A DNA stretch of 64,000 bases from Mobilitalea sibirica (GCF_015999265.1 NZ_JAEAGR010000005.1:1-64000); one strand, 5' to 3'. Positions 35,607 through 44,496 are shown, counted from the first letter of the stretch. The notes: a model not told the origin generated them from the sequence alone. Numbers and translations are program-made.

Positions 35607-37955
35607 ATGATAAAAAAACCGTTCAAAAAAAATAGGAGCGCTATCATAGCAGATCCAGAACTGAGTAATAAGAAAAAAGAGATTGCGGTATCTACTATTA
35701 ATAAAAATGCTGTAAACAACAAAGAAATTGAAAAAGATGTAGATAATAAATTAAACGAAGGATCAGATGAAACGATAGCTGGGACAAGTGATAATCTATC
35801 TGAGGAAGCATCTGGTGCCAGAAATAAAATAAAACAAGTTTTAAAAAGAGGAATCTCTTTTTTTAGGATTAAACTAAAAAACAATTTTTCAACTCCCTTA
35901 ATATTCTTTGTCGGACTTATCATATATCTGGAGTTAGTATTACATTTGCATTTTTACAGAGGGATTGACAGCAAGATTATTTACCCGTTTTTATATGCTG
36001 TTCCCATAGGAATTCTTTTTACTTTTCTGACCGGAATTTTTAAAAGGATTGTTAATATTATATTAATGTGGTTTTTGACGGTTATCACCTGTCTGATTTT
36101 TGCCGTTCAACTAATTTATTATTCTGTATTTAAGGTGTTTTTTTCCTTTCAAACGATAGGTATGGCAGATGATGCTATATCAGAGTTCGGTGGAGATATT
36201 ACCACAGCAATTCGAGATAATATCATTGTATTTTTGCTAATATTATTACCATTACTGGTATTGGCAATATTTATACATAGATTCTTTCACTGTGAAAAGA
36301 GAAATATTAAGAAACAGGCAATCTTGTTAACAGGAATGCTCGGAGCGCATCTAGTTGCTCTTCTAGCTTTATTTTTATTCGGCGTTGGGGATTATACCCC
36401 ATATGATTTATATCATAAAAGCAAGGTTCCTGATTTGTGCGGTAAACAACTGGGTGTGGTAACACTGACTCGTTTTGATCTTACGAAGCTTATCTTTGGG
36501 GAAGATGAACTGGTTTTAGCAGATACTTCTGCAATTACATGGGATATGTTAGAGCAGGAACCCACAGTTGTTCCCACGACGGTTCCTAAGAAAATATCGG
36601 AACCCAAAAAAGAGGTTACGCCAGTGCCTGAGCAAAAGGAACCGGGAGTCACTGTGATTCTGACTCCCACACCACCACCGACACCGACACCGATCGATAC
36701 ATCTCCTAACATCATGAATATTGATTTTGTGGCTCTAGCAAAGGATGAAAAGGATGAGACGATTAAAACGCTTCATCAGTATTTCTCTTCGGTTACCCCG
36801 ACGAATAAGAATGAATACACGGGTATGTTTAAGGGTTACAATCTGATTATGATTACAGCAGAAGGGTTCTCACCTTATGCGGTACATCAGGAGAAAACAC
36901 CTACTCTTTATAAGCTTACGAAGGAAGGATTTATATTTAACAATTTTTATACTGCACTGTGGCAAACCAGTACTAGTGATGGCGAATTTGTTGCCATGAC
37001 CGGCTTAATACCGGTAGGCACCAGAAGTATGTATCATTCCAGGAATAATTTGATGCCGTTTGCTTTGGGGCATCAGTTTAATCGTCTGGGAATTGAGAGC
37101 AAGGCATATCATAATCATACTTATACCTATTATCAACGAAATGAAACACATCCTAATTTGGGATATATTTTTAAAGCTAAGGGGAATGGACTTGTTCTGG
37201 AATCTGATGTCTGGCCGGGATCTGATCTGGAAATGATTAACCATACGGTGGATGAATACACAGACGAAGAACAGTTTCATGTATATTATCTGACAGTAAG
37301 TGGGCATATGAATTACACCTTTGTAGGTAACAGTATGTCCAGTAAAAACAAGGACTTTGTTAAGGATTTACCCTATTCCTCAGATGTAAGAGCATATATT
37401 GCCTGTCAGGTTGAATTGGATAAAGCCTTGGAGGAGTTAATCCGAAGGCTGACAGAGGCCGGAGTAGCAGACAAAACCGTTATCGCTTTAAGTGCAGATC
37501 ATTATCCCTATGGATGGGAAAAAGACAAACTGGATGAGATTGCCGGACATGAAGTGGATCCTAATTTTGAGGTATATCGAAATCATTTTATCTTATGGAC
37601 CCCCGGTATGGAGGAGAGCATTGTTGTAGAAAAACCGGCCTCTAGTCTGGATATCCTTCCAACCTTATCCAACCTCTTTGGATTTGAATACGATTCAAGG
37701 CTTTTAATGGGACGGGACATCTTCTCTGAGGCAGAGCCTTTAGTGATTTTAAATAACAGAAGCTTTATTACGGATAAGGTTATGTTTAATTCACAAACAG
37801 GTGAAGTGATTCAATTGACGCAAGAGGAACTGCCGGAGGATTATATTAAAAACCTGAATAAAATTATTAAAAATAAATTTACGGTATCTCAGATGATTAT
37901 AAAAAAAGATTATTACCGATCTGTGTTCCCTGAACTATCCTTGAGTATGGAGTAA
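35607..37955 (+). CDS. LtaS-like sulfatase-fold membrane phosphotransferase
   Basis: A 782-residue membrane protein of the alkaline phosphatase/LTA synthase superfamily. A long charged cytoplasmic N-terminus (1-~85) precedes about five transmembrane segments (~90-280), then a Pro/Thr/Val-rich linker (~315-370) and an extracellular sulfatase domain (~400-720). Thr456 in QTSTSDGEF corresponds to the LtaS Thr nucleophile, TAEGF supplies a metal Glu, and LSADHYPYGW and YRNHFILW hold later metal His/Asp positions. LtaS proteins polymerise glycerol-phosphate; many clostridial relatives have unknown polymers. The unusually long N-terminus and Pro-rich linker distinguish it from classic LtaS (~650 residues). 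ATG 35607 follows AAGG. Confidence 0.87.
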   Translation: MIKKPFKKNRSAIIADPELSNKKKEIAVSTINKNAVNNKEIEKDVDNKLNEGSDETIAGTSDNLSEEASGARNKIKQVLKRGISFFRIKLKNNFSTPLIFFVGLIIYLELVLHLHFYRGIDSKIIYPFLYAVPIGILFTFLTGIFKRIVNIILMWFLTVITCLIFAVQLIYYSVFKVFFSFQTIGMADDAISEFGGDITTAIRDNIIVFLLILLPLLVLAIFIHRFFHCEKRNIKKQAILLTGMLGAHLVALLALFLFGVGDYTPYDLYHKSKVPDLCGKQLGVVTLTRFDLTKLIFGEDELVLADTSAITWDMLEQEPTVVPTTVPKKISEPKKEVTPVPEQKEPGVTVILTPTPPPTPTPIDTSPNIMNIDFVALAKDEKDETIKTLHQYFSSVTPTNKNEYTGMFKGYNLIMITAEGFSPYAVHQEKTPTLYKLTKEGFIFNNFYTALWQTSTSDGEFVAMTGLIPVGTRSMYHSRNNLMPFALGHQFNRLGIESKAYHNHTYTYYQRNETHPNLGYIFKAKGNGLVLESDVWPGSDLEMINHTVDEYTDEEQFHVYYLTVSGHMNYTFVGNSMSSKNKDFVKDLPYSSDVRAYIACQVELDKALEELIRRLTEAGVADKTVIALSADHYPYGWEKDKLDEIAGHEVDPNFEVYRNHFILWTPGMEESIVVEKPASSLDILPTLSNLFGFEYDSRLLMGRDIFSEAEPLVILNNRSFITDKVMFNSQTGEVIQLTQEELPEDYIKNLNKIIKNKFTVSQMIIKKDYYRSVFPELSLSME

Positions 37956-38034
37956 AATTGTGGGGCGGTTTTATATATAGCATACTCATATAATTAAGTC
38001 ATATTTAAAAAGAAAGGAAGGATCTGCCTTCTTC

Positions 38035-38216
38035 ATGGATGGCAAAGATTCCCGGGTTCCTTATGCAAACATTGGAGGATTATGAAAAATGCACCTGAGC
38101 AGGTAAAAAATGGGTAAGAGGTAGAGGAATTACATTTTATGGAGAAAGAGGATGCGTTTTTAGATCCGGAGAAGGATGCGGAGTATGCAGATAGAATTAT
38201 CAGCTTTCTAGAATAG
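38035..38216 (+). pseudogene. Possible gene remnant (short broken frames)
   Basis: A frame from 38035 stops at 38085 after 16 codons; another from ATG 38082, behind GGAGG, has a stop at 38115 but stays open in the same frame afterwards to 38216, ending DAEYADRIISFLE. The last 25 codons look protein-like (acidic amphipathic end). This may be the decayed end of a gene or chance; I do not recognise the product. Confidence 0.25.
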
Positions 38217-38254
38217 TATTTTGATAATTAATTTTATAATAATAAATATTTTGC

Positions 38255-38333
38255 TTGCTATTGCATAAAATATATGATAATATAGGTCAACAACAAAGGT
38301 GTTGCGGATAATACAATACCTTTGTATTTTTTT
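38255..38333 (+). promoter_or_regulatory. Putative promoter and immediate terminator before the T-box
   Basis: TTGCTA (38255-38260), 17-bp spacer and TAATAT (38278-38283) form a possible promoter. Directly after it, ACAAAGGT (38293-38300) pairs with ACCTTTGT (38318-38325), followed by seven Ts. The hairpin may simply end upstream transcripts, and the T-box promoter may lie elsewhere. Confidence 0.4.
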
Positions 38334-38340
38334 ATCTAAA

Positions 38341-38648
38341 TAAAGACATCGGCAAAGAAGGAGACTTTATTCTACCCAATGACCGAATGACAGGAATGGT
38401 GAGTCACCGACTGAGAGCACACCAATGGTAATAAGTAGAATACGGAACACTCCAGAGCCCGTGGATTGAACGATTAGTAGGTTCATGCGTGGCACGCGTT
38501 AAGTGCATGGAAAGCGGAGAGTTATACTCTCAATGCGGGTGGTACCGCGGGAAAACGACTTATGACAGGATACAGTCATGTCATAGCAAGTAAAAAATCT
38601 CGTCCCGAAGAATGTGATTGTGAAATTACATTCTTCGGGACTTTTTTT
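38341..38648 (+). promoter_or_regulatory. T-box leader, probable Asn (AAC) specifier
   Basis: The T-box core GGGTGGTACCGCGG lies at 38537-38550. Stem I pairs GGAG (38360-38363) with CTCC (38450-38453) and ATTCTAC (38369-38375) with GTAGAAT (38435-38441); the 3' side of the internal loop between them reads ACGGAACA, giving the specifier AAC (38446-38448) followed by the usual A. The terminator GTCCCGAAGAATGT with its exact inverse (38602-38640) ends in seven Ts. Uncharged tRNA-Asn would therefore turn on aspS-gatCAB. The specifier reading is by eye from the pairing. Confidence 0.9.
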
Positions 38649-38752
38649 ATGATATAGGAAATTTCTCCGAATTTCCTATATCATAAAAAGCCTTCTAGGC
38701 AGGATGCACACTCGCGCGTAAGGAATTTTGTCGGTTTTACCGACCGCGCTCG
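38642..38752. repeat. Post-terminator hairpin repeat, copy B
   Basis: It starts in the T-box terminator T-tract. TTATGATATAGGAAATT and its exact inverse form a hairpin (38646-38692 region), followed by AAGCCTTCTAGGCAGGATG, CTCGCGCG and TTTTACCGACCGCGC blocks shared with copy A at 33860. The rest of the aspS leader (38753-38890) has a GAG-TTGCC/GGCAA-CTC hairpin near 38758-38780 and a T-tract at 38786. Confidence 0.75.
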
Positions 38753-38896
38753 GCGCGAGAGTTTGCCAAGGCAAGCTCTTTGGTCTTTTTAGGAGACTGT
38801 GTACTTCAAAGGTTACGAAGTATGAGAAAGAAGACACAGTCTGGAATGATATAAAACATAAACTTAGTAAAAGAAAAACCAGATAGGAGGATGGCT

Positions 38897-40231
38897 ATGG
38901 ATTTTATAACAGGCTTTAGGAAAAAGGATACCCATGAAATCAGCGATATTCTTGAGAGTGGATTTACAGGAAACGTAAAGATTAACGGTATGATTCATAC
39001 AATCAGAGATATGGGTGAATTTGCATTTCTTGTATTAAGAAAAAGAGAGGGTTTAATCCAATGTGTATGGGAAGAAGGAAAGATAAACGGTTGTGTTAAG
39101 GATTTGAAGGAAGGAATGACGGTTTTAGTGGAAGGAATCGTTCATCAGGAGGAAAGAGCACCCCAGGGTTTTGAGGTTCTTTTATCGGATATTCAGATAT
39201 TATCTTCGCCATTGGATGGTTGTATGATGCCGCTTCCGATATCAAAATGGAAGATGAAGACTTCCCTGGAAACCAAGCTGGCTTATCGACCTGTTTCTTT
39301 GCGAAACATTAGAGAAAGAGCAGTATTTAAAATTCAGGAAGGTATTATAAGGGGATTTCGAGATTTTATGTTTTCACAACAATTTACGGAAATCAGAACT
39401 CCTAAAATTGTGGCAGGTAATGCCGAAGGGGGAGCTAATGTCTTTAAACTGGAGTATTTCGGTAAGAAAGCTTTCTTGGCACAAAGTCCTCAGTTTTACA
39501 AACAAACCATGGTAGGTGTTTATGACAGGGTATTTGAAGCAGCACCGGTGTTTCGAGCAGAAAAACACAATACCACCAGACATCTGAATGAATATACCAG
39601 CCTGGATTTTGAGATGGGTTATATCAACGGTTTTGAAGACGTTATGGTAATGGAGACAGAGATGCTTCGATATACCTTTGCGTTTTTAGAGAAAGCCTAT
39701 GAAAAGGAGTTAAAAATCTTAGATATTACCCTGCCAAAGGTTGATAAGATACCATCGGTTCGATTTGATGCCGCCAAGGTAATGGTTTCAGAAAAGTACA
39801 ATCGAAAGATCAGAAATCCCTATGATTTGGAGCCAGAGGAAGAAACTCTAATCGGAAGGTATTTTAAAGAAGAATATGACAGTGATTTTGTATTCGTGAC
39901 CCACTATCCTTCAAAAAAAAGACCCTTCTATGCCATGGATGATCCCACGGACCCGAAATTCACCCTAAGCTTTGACTTGCTTTTTAAGGGAATGGAGATT
40001 ACAACCGGCGGTCAGCGAATTCATGATTATGGGGAACAGGTAAAGAAGATGGAGGCCAGGGGCATGAACCCTGAAGATTTTACGAATTTTCTGATGATTC
40101 ATAAGCATGGAATGCCGCCCCATGGAGGCCTAGGTATTGGACTGGAACGTCTGACCATGAAGCTTTTAGACGAACAAAATGTAAGAGAAACAACACTGTT
40201 TCCTAGGGATGTATCCCGATTGGAGCCATAA
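38897..40231 (+). CDS. aspS: Archaeal-type aspartyl-tRNA synthetase, predicted non-discriminating
   Basis: A 444-residue class IIb synthetase: N-terminal OB fold (1-~100) and catalytic domain with motif 2 APVFRAEKHNTTRHLNEYTSLDFEMGY and motif 3 GGLGIGLERLTMKLL. It is shorter than bacterial AspRS (~590) and lacks the GAD insert, as in the archaeal-type AspRS2 group. In the OB fold His34 (GMIHTIRDMG) and Pro89 (ERAPQGFE) occupy the places where discriminating archaeal enzymes have Trp and Lys; the His/Pro pair is typical of enzymes charging both tRNA-Asp and tRNA-Asn. The gatCAB genes downstream and the Asn T-box upstream agree. I start at ATG 38897, six bases after AGGAGG. Confidence 0.9.
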   Translation: MDFITGFRKKDTHEISDILESGFTGNVKINGMIHTIRDMGEFAFLVLRKREGLIQCVWEEGKINGCVKDLKEGMTVLVEGIVHQEERAPQGFEVLLSDIQILSSPLDGCMMPLPISKWKMKTSLETKLAYRPVSLRNIRERAVFKIQEGIIRGFRDFMFSQQFTEIRTPKIVAGNAEGGANVFKLEYFGKKAFLAQSPQFYKQTMVGVYDRVFEAAPVFRAEKHNTTRHLNEYTSLDFEMGYINGFEDVMVMETEMLRYTFAFLEKAYEKELKILDITLPKVDKIPSVRFDAAKVMVSEKYNRKIRNPYDLEPEEETLIGRYFKEEYDSDFVFVTHYPSKKRPFYAMDDPTDPKFTLSFDLLFKGMEITTGGQRIHDYGEQVKKMEARGMNPEDFTNFLMIHKHGMPPHGGLGIGLERLTMKLLDEQNVRETTLFPRDVSRLEP

Positions 40232-40510
40232 ATCATTCCGTTTTATGACAGATTAGGGAAAATATATTATAATCAAAGTAAACCATTCATACTTAAATTT
40301 AAGAATAATGATGATATTGTTAGAAAAGTATTGAGACTATAAACGTAAGAAAATGAATGAAATATCCATAAGAATAGGAATGAATGCTTGAATGTTTATA
40401 TCTTCAAGAAGGATGAAATCTTATTTTATTATGGACCCCAAGAGGTGACTAAGCAGGAGCACCGTAAAGAATAAAATCTCCGGCAAATCTAATTATAGGC
40501 AGGTTATAGT
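40232..40510. other. aspS-gatC intergenic region
   Basis: A 279-bp A+T-rich spacer. I see no terminator hairpin with a T-tract, so read-through from aspS into gatC is possible. No gene or known RNA element is recognisable. Confidence 0.4.
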
Positions 40511-40798
40511 ATGAAAATAACAGAGGATACCATTCAATATGTTGCGGCCTTAGCGAAGCTTTCCGTTACGGAAGGTGAAAAGAAAAAGATAGCAAAGGAC
40601 TTGGAGGATATTTTGGATTATATGGAAATCATGAATCAACTGGATACAGAAGGTGTAGAACCTATGTCCCATGTACTTCCGGTTAAAAACATCTTCCGTG
40701 AGGATGTTGTTATAAATGAGAACAATCGTGAGGAGTTATTAAAGAATGCACCAAAGCAAAAGGATGGAAGCTTTGCAGTTCCGAAAACAGTAGAATAG
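40511..40798 (+). CDS. gatC: Asp/Glu-tRNA amidotransferase subunit C
   Basis: A 95-residue GatC, the small chaperone-like subunit that wraps GatA and GatB. The family pattern is clear: N-terminal [65 protein letters not shown], ending in [18 protein letters not shown]. It begins the gatC-gatA-gatB run, 12 bp before gatA. The ribosome binding site is weak (AGG at distance). Confidence 0.95.
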   Translation: MKITEDTIQYVAALAKLSVTEGEKKKIAKDLEDILDYMEIMNQLDTEGVEPMSHVLPVKNIFREDVVINENNREELLKNAPKQKDGSFAVPKTVE

Positions 40799-40809
40799 GA
40801 GGAAGAGGG

Positions 40810-42333
40810 ATGAAGGATATTACAACAATGACGGCTCTGGACCTTGGTAGGGCAATCAAACAAAAGGAAATATCAGTAGCAGAGGCTGTTAAGGCACAGT
40901 TTGATATAATGAAGTTAAGAGACCCCTCCTATCAGTGTTATATTACTATGATGGAAGAGGAAGCTTATACTCAGGCAGAAGAAATACAAAGAAGAATCGA
41001 TGCAGGAGAGCTTTTTAATTCGACCTTAGCCGGTGTACCAATGGCAGTGAAAGACAATATCTGCACAAGAGGGATAAAAACCACCTGCGCTTCCAAGATC
41101 TTATATAACTTTGTACCTACCTATGATGCAACGGTAATTGAGAAACTAAAACAGGCCGGAGCTATCATCATTGGTAAGACGAATATGGATGAATTTGCTA
41201 TGGGGAGTACAACGGAAACCTCTTTTTTGGGAGCGACGAAAAACCCCTGGAATACAGAGTGCGTACCCGGCGGCTCCAGCGGTGGTTCTGCGGCGGCGGT
41301 GGCGGCAGAGGAAGCCTTCTATGCTCTGGGCTCTGATACCGGTGGTTCTATCAGGCAACCGGCCGGTTACTGTGGTGTTACAGGTATAAAACCTACCTAT
41401 GGTACGGTATCCCGTTATGGATTAATAGCGTATGCATCTTCTCTGGACCAGATTGGTACCATCGGTAGGAACATATCAGATTGTACAGCGGCTCTTGAAG
41501 TGATCTCAGGACATGATTTAAAAGATTCTACTTCTGTAAATCAGTTAAATTATTCCTATAGGGAAGCACTGGTCGATGATGTCAAACAGCTTCGAATTGG
41601 TATTCCTACGGATTATCTGGGTAAAGGACTGGATGAAGAGGTAAGAGAAGGTATATTAAATGCAGCACAGATTTTTAGAAATAAGGGCGCTATTGTAGAA
41701 GAATTTGAAATGCACGGTGTTGATTTTGCTGTTCCTTCTTACTATGTGATTGCCTGTGCAGAGGCCAGCTCGAACCTGTCAAGATTTGATGGAGTAAAGT
41801 ATGGCTATCGAACAGAGAATTATGAGGGATTACAGGATGTTTATAAAAACTCCAGAAGCGAAGGCTTTGGAAACGAAGTCAAACGAAGGATGATGATAGG
41901 TGCCTTTGTACTTAGCTCCGGTTATTATGATGCATTTTATAATAAAGCGCTAAAGGTTCGGGCTATCATTAATGAAGGCTTCCAAAGAGCCTTTGAAAAA
42001 TACGATATTATCCTAGGACCGACAGCTCCTGTAACCGCACCGGGACTGGGGGAAAGCTTATCCGATCCGTTAAAAATGTATCTTTCCGATATTTATACGG
42101 TTTCCGTTAACCTGGCCGGTCTTCCTGCTGTCAGCCTACCCTGTGGCAGGGATAAAAAGGGATTACCGATTGGATTGCAACTGATTGGAAAGCACTTTGG
42201 GGAAAAAGATATCATACGGGCTGCTTATAGTTTTGAACAGGCTGTTAAGTATGAGAGGCCGATATCTTTGACTGAAACTAATAAAGAAACAAAACATATT
42301 TCAAGTGATATAACAAAAGGGAAGGGAGAATAG
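40810..42333 (+). CDS. gatA: Asp/Glu-tRNA amidotransferase subunit A
   Basis: A 507-residue amidase-signature protein that releases ammonia from glutamine for transamidation of Asp-tRNA-Asn or Glu-tRNA-Gln. The Ser-cisSer-Lys triad is Lys81 (AVKDNIC), Ser156 (PGGSSGGSAAAVAA) and Ser180 (SDTGGSIRQPAG), offset by two from S. aureus GatA. The length is slightly above usual (~485) because of a 20-residue C-terminal tail. GGAGG precedes ATG 40810, and gatB starts 2 bp after its stop. Confidence 0.96.
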   Translation: MKDITTMTALDLGRAIKQKEISVAEAVKAQFDIMKLRDPSYQCYITMMEEEAYTQAEEIQRRIDAGELFNSTLAGVPMAVKDNICTRGIKTTCASKILYNFVPTYDATVIEKLKQAGAIIIGKTNMDEFAMGSTTETSFLGATKNPWNTECVPGGSSGGSAAAVAAEEAFYALGSDTGGSIRQPAGYCGVTGIKPTYGTVSRYGLIAYASSLDQIGTIGRNISDCTAALEVISGHDLKDSTSVNQLNYSYREALVDDVKQLRIGIPTDYLGKGLDEEVREGILNAAQIFRNKGAIVEEFEMHGVDFAVPSYYVIACAEASSNLSRFDGVKYGYRTENYEGLQDVYKNSRSEGFGNEVKRRMMIGAFVLSSGYYDAFYNKALKVRAIINEGFQRAFEKYDIILGPTAPVTAPGLGESLSDPLKMYLSDIYTVSVNLAGLPAVSLPCGRDKKGLPIGLQLIGKHFGEKDIIRAAYSFEQAVKYERPISLTETNKETKHISSDITKGKGE

Positions 42334-42335
42334 AT

Positions 42336-43769
42336 ATGAAAGCATATGAAACCGTTATAGGTTTAGAGGTTCATGTAGAGCTGGCTACAAAATCAAAGAT
42401 CTTTTGTTCCTGTACCACCTTATTTGGCGGGGATCCCAATACCCATTGTTGTCCGGTTTGTACCGGTATGCCGGGAACGCTTCCGGTTTTAAATAAACAG
42501 GTAGTTGAATATGCGATAGCGGCCGGTTTAGCCCTAAACTGTTCTATTACCCGAAGATGTAAATTCGACCGCAAGAATTATTTCTATCCTGATTTGCCTA
42601 AGGCTTATCAGATATCTCAACTCTATCTTCCGATCTGCAGGGATGGTGGTATCGAGATCGAAACCTCAGCCGGTAAGAAAACAGTGCGAATTCACGAAAT
42701 TCATATGGAGGAGGATGCTGGTAAACTGATCCATGATCCTTGGGAGGATTGTACCTTGGTTGATTATAACCGCTGCGGCGTTCCTTTGATCGAAATTGTA
42801 AGTGAGCCGGATATGCGCAGTGCCGAAGAGGTGGTAGCCTATCTGGAAAAACTGAGATTGATATTGCAGTATCTGGGTGTATCCGATTGCAAAATGCAGG
42901 AAGGATCTCTTCGTGCCGATATTAACCTATCTGTAAGAGAAGTAGGTGCCATAGAGCTTGGAACCAGAACTGAGATGAAGAATATGAACTCTTTTAAGGC
43001 CATAGCAAGAGCGATTGAAGGGGAAAGAAAGCGTCAGATTGAATTGTTAGAATATGGTAAGTGTGTGGTTCAGGAAACCAGACGCTGGGATGATAATAAG
43101 GATACCAGCTTTGCCATGCGCTCTAAGGAGGATGCACAGGATTATCGGTATTTTCCTGAGCCGGATCTTCTTCCGATTGAAATCAGTGATGAATGGCTGG
43201 AGACCATAAGATCTAGGCAGCCTGAACTTCGTGATGACAAAATGCTTCGGTATGAGAAGGAATTTGACATTCCTTCCTATGATGCATCCATAATAACCGG
43301 ATCGAAACATCTGGCAGATTTGTTTGAAGAGACCGTTGCTATCTGTAAAAAACCCAAAGAAGTATCTAACTGGTTAATGGTGGAAACCATGAGACTACTT
43401 AAAGAACAGGAGATGGAAGCGGAGGATATTAACTTTTCTCCGGATCATTTGGCAAAACTGATTGAAATGGTAGATCAGAATAAAATTAACCGTACCGTAG
43501 CCAAAGAGGTCTTTGAGAAGATCTTTAAGGAAAATATTGATCCGGAAGAATATGTAGATAAGCATGGTCTGGGAATGGTATCTGATGATGGTCTTTTACG
43601 CTCTACCATCGAGAAAGTAATCGCCGATAATCCTCAATCAGTTACGGATTACAAGGGAGGTAAGAGTAAAGCAATGGGCTTTCTTGTGGGTCAGACTATG
43701 AAGGAGATGAAAGGGAAAGCCGATCCCGGAATGGTAAATCAGATTGTCAAGGAATTATTGGATAAATAA
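42336..43769 (+). CDS. gatB: Asp/Glu-tRNA amidotransferase subunit B
   Basis: A 477-residue GatB, the kinase/transamidase subunit that activates the misacylated amino acid and binds the tRNA. The N-terminal YETVIGLEVHVELATKSKIFCSC begins the cradle domain with its CxC and the zinc-ligand pattern CCPVCTGMPGTLP; VDYNRCGVPLIEIVSEPD and the C-terminal YqeY-like tail (about 330-477, ending GQTMKEMKGKADPGMVNQIVKELL) are as expected. With an AspRS of the non-discriminating type it would make Asn-tRNA-Asn. Confidence 0.96.
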   Translation: MKAYETVIGLEVHVELATKSKIFCSCTTLFGGDPNTHCCPVCTGMPGTLPVLNKQVVEYAIAAGLALNCSITRRCKFDRKNYFYPDLPKAYQISQLYLPICRDGGIEIETSAGKKTVRIHEIHMEEDAGKLIHDPWEDCTLVDYNRCGVPLIEIVSEPDMRSAEEVVAYLEKLRLILQYLGVSDCKMQEGSLRADINLSVREVGAIELGTRTEMKNMNSFKAIARAIEGERKRQIELLEYGKCVVQETRRWDDNKDTSFAMRSKEDAQDYRYFPEPDLLPIEISDEWLETIRSRQPELRDDKMLRYEKEFDIPSYDASIITGSKHLADLFEETVAICKKPKEVSNWLMVETMRLLKEQEMEAEDINFSPDHLAKLIEMVDQNKINRTVAKEVFEKIFKENIDPEEYVDKHGLGMVSDDGLLRSTIEKVIADNPQSVTDYKGGKSKAMGFLVGQTMKEMKGKADPGMVNQIVKELLDK

Positions 43770-43774
43770 AAGTT

Positions 43775-43980
43775 TATGTTTATCACACATCAGGTCTTAA
43801 AAATAGGGTGTAATTATCATCCAACAAAAGACACGTTTTCCCTCGATGCCGTTCATAGCGGTATATAAGATTGTGACAATTAGGAATCTGGCACAACCTA
43901 AGTACCGATGGCGGCAAACGGTCTTCTTATGGATGATAATCACACCCTATTCGTCTTTCCTTATTGATGTGATAAACATG
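43775..43980. repeat. 206-bp long imperfect palindrome after gatB
   Basis: Outer arms pair TGTTTATCACA-CATCA with TGATGTGATAAACA; the next arms ATAGGGTGTAATTATCATCCA (43804-43823 region) and its inverse (43930-43950) mismatch at one position; the inner arms are partly complementary. The whole would fold into one ~90-bp hairpin. It begins 5 bp after the gatB stop. No coding frame. The size equals the element at 15244 but the sequence differs. Confidence 0.85.
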
Positions 43981-44142
43981 GATAATTTACTCTGATTTTC
44001 CATATTGTGATTGTATATCAGCCTTATGTAAGGTATAATTAGTATAAATAGATATCATTGATATAATATTTAGGCAATTAATGTGACATATTTAACTACA
44101 GCTCAAAAATCGAGATTACATTTTATTATTGGAGGGATCAAC

Positions 44143-44496
44143 ATGCAGGAAAGAAGAAAGGCAAAGAGAATGCCGGTAACCCTATCTTTAGAAATCAGTA
44201 ACCTATATAAACAGGATCATGTCAGGGTAAGTAATTTACATGCACCGATTGAAGTGATTAATATTTCAAAGACCGGAATTGGATTTCTTTCTGAGAGTGT
44301 TCTTCCCGAAGGTTATTATTTTAATGCGAATATCAATCTTGGTAATGAAGATACCTTACACTGCGTCGTTCAAATTGTAAGAAGGCAACCGGCAGAGGAT
44401 AACAAAACGATGTATGGATGTGAATTTGTTGGAATGGCAACGATACTATCCTACGTGTTTGAAGAATATGATAAAAGGCTGGATACGCAGGAGTAG
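44143..44496 (+). CDS. Single-domain PilZ protein
   Basis: A 117-residue protein consisting of one PilZ domain. The c-di-GMP motif Arg5-x3-Arg9 lies in QERRKAKRMP, and NISKTG (40-45) is the second motif; YGCEFVG follows later. It could be a stand-alone c-di-GMP receptor. The start ATG 44143 has GGAGGG six bases upstream; a frame from 44083 would add 20 residues with no ribosome binding site. It is monocistronic, after the 206-bp palindrome. Confidence 0.86.
   Translation: MQERRKAKRMPVTLSLEISNLYKQDHVRVSNLHAPIEVINISKTGIGFLSESVLPEGYYFNANINLGNEDTLHCVVQIVRRQPAEDNKTMYGCEFVGMATILSYVFEEYDKRLDTQE

Noticed and set aside
38341-38648. Asp (GAC) specifier in the T-box
   Set aside because: The GAC triplets present (for example near 38381) lie away from the loop defined by the two paired stems; the loop itself reads AAC.
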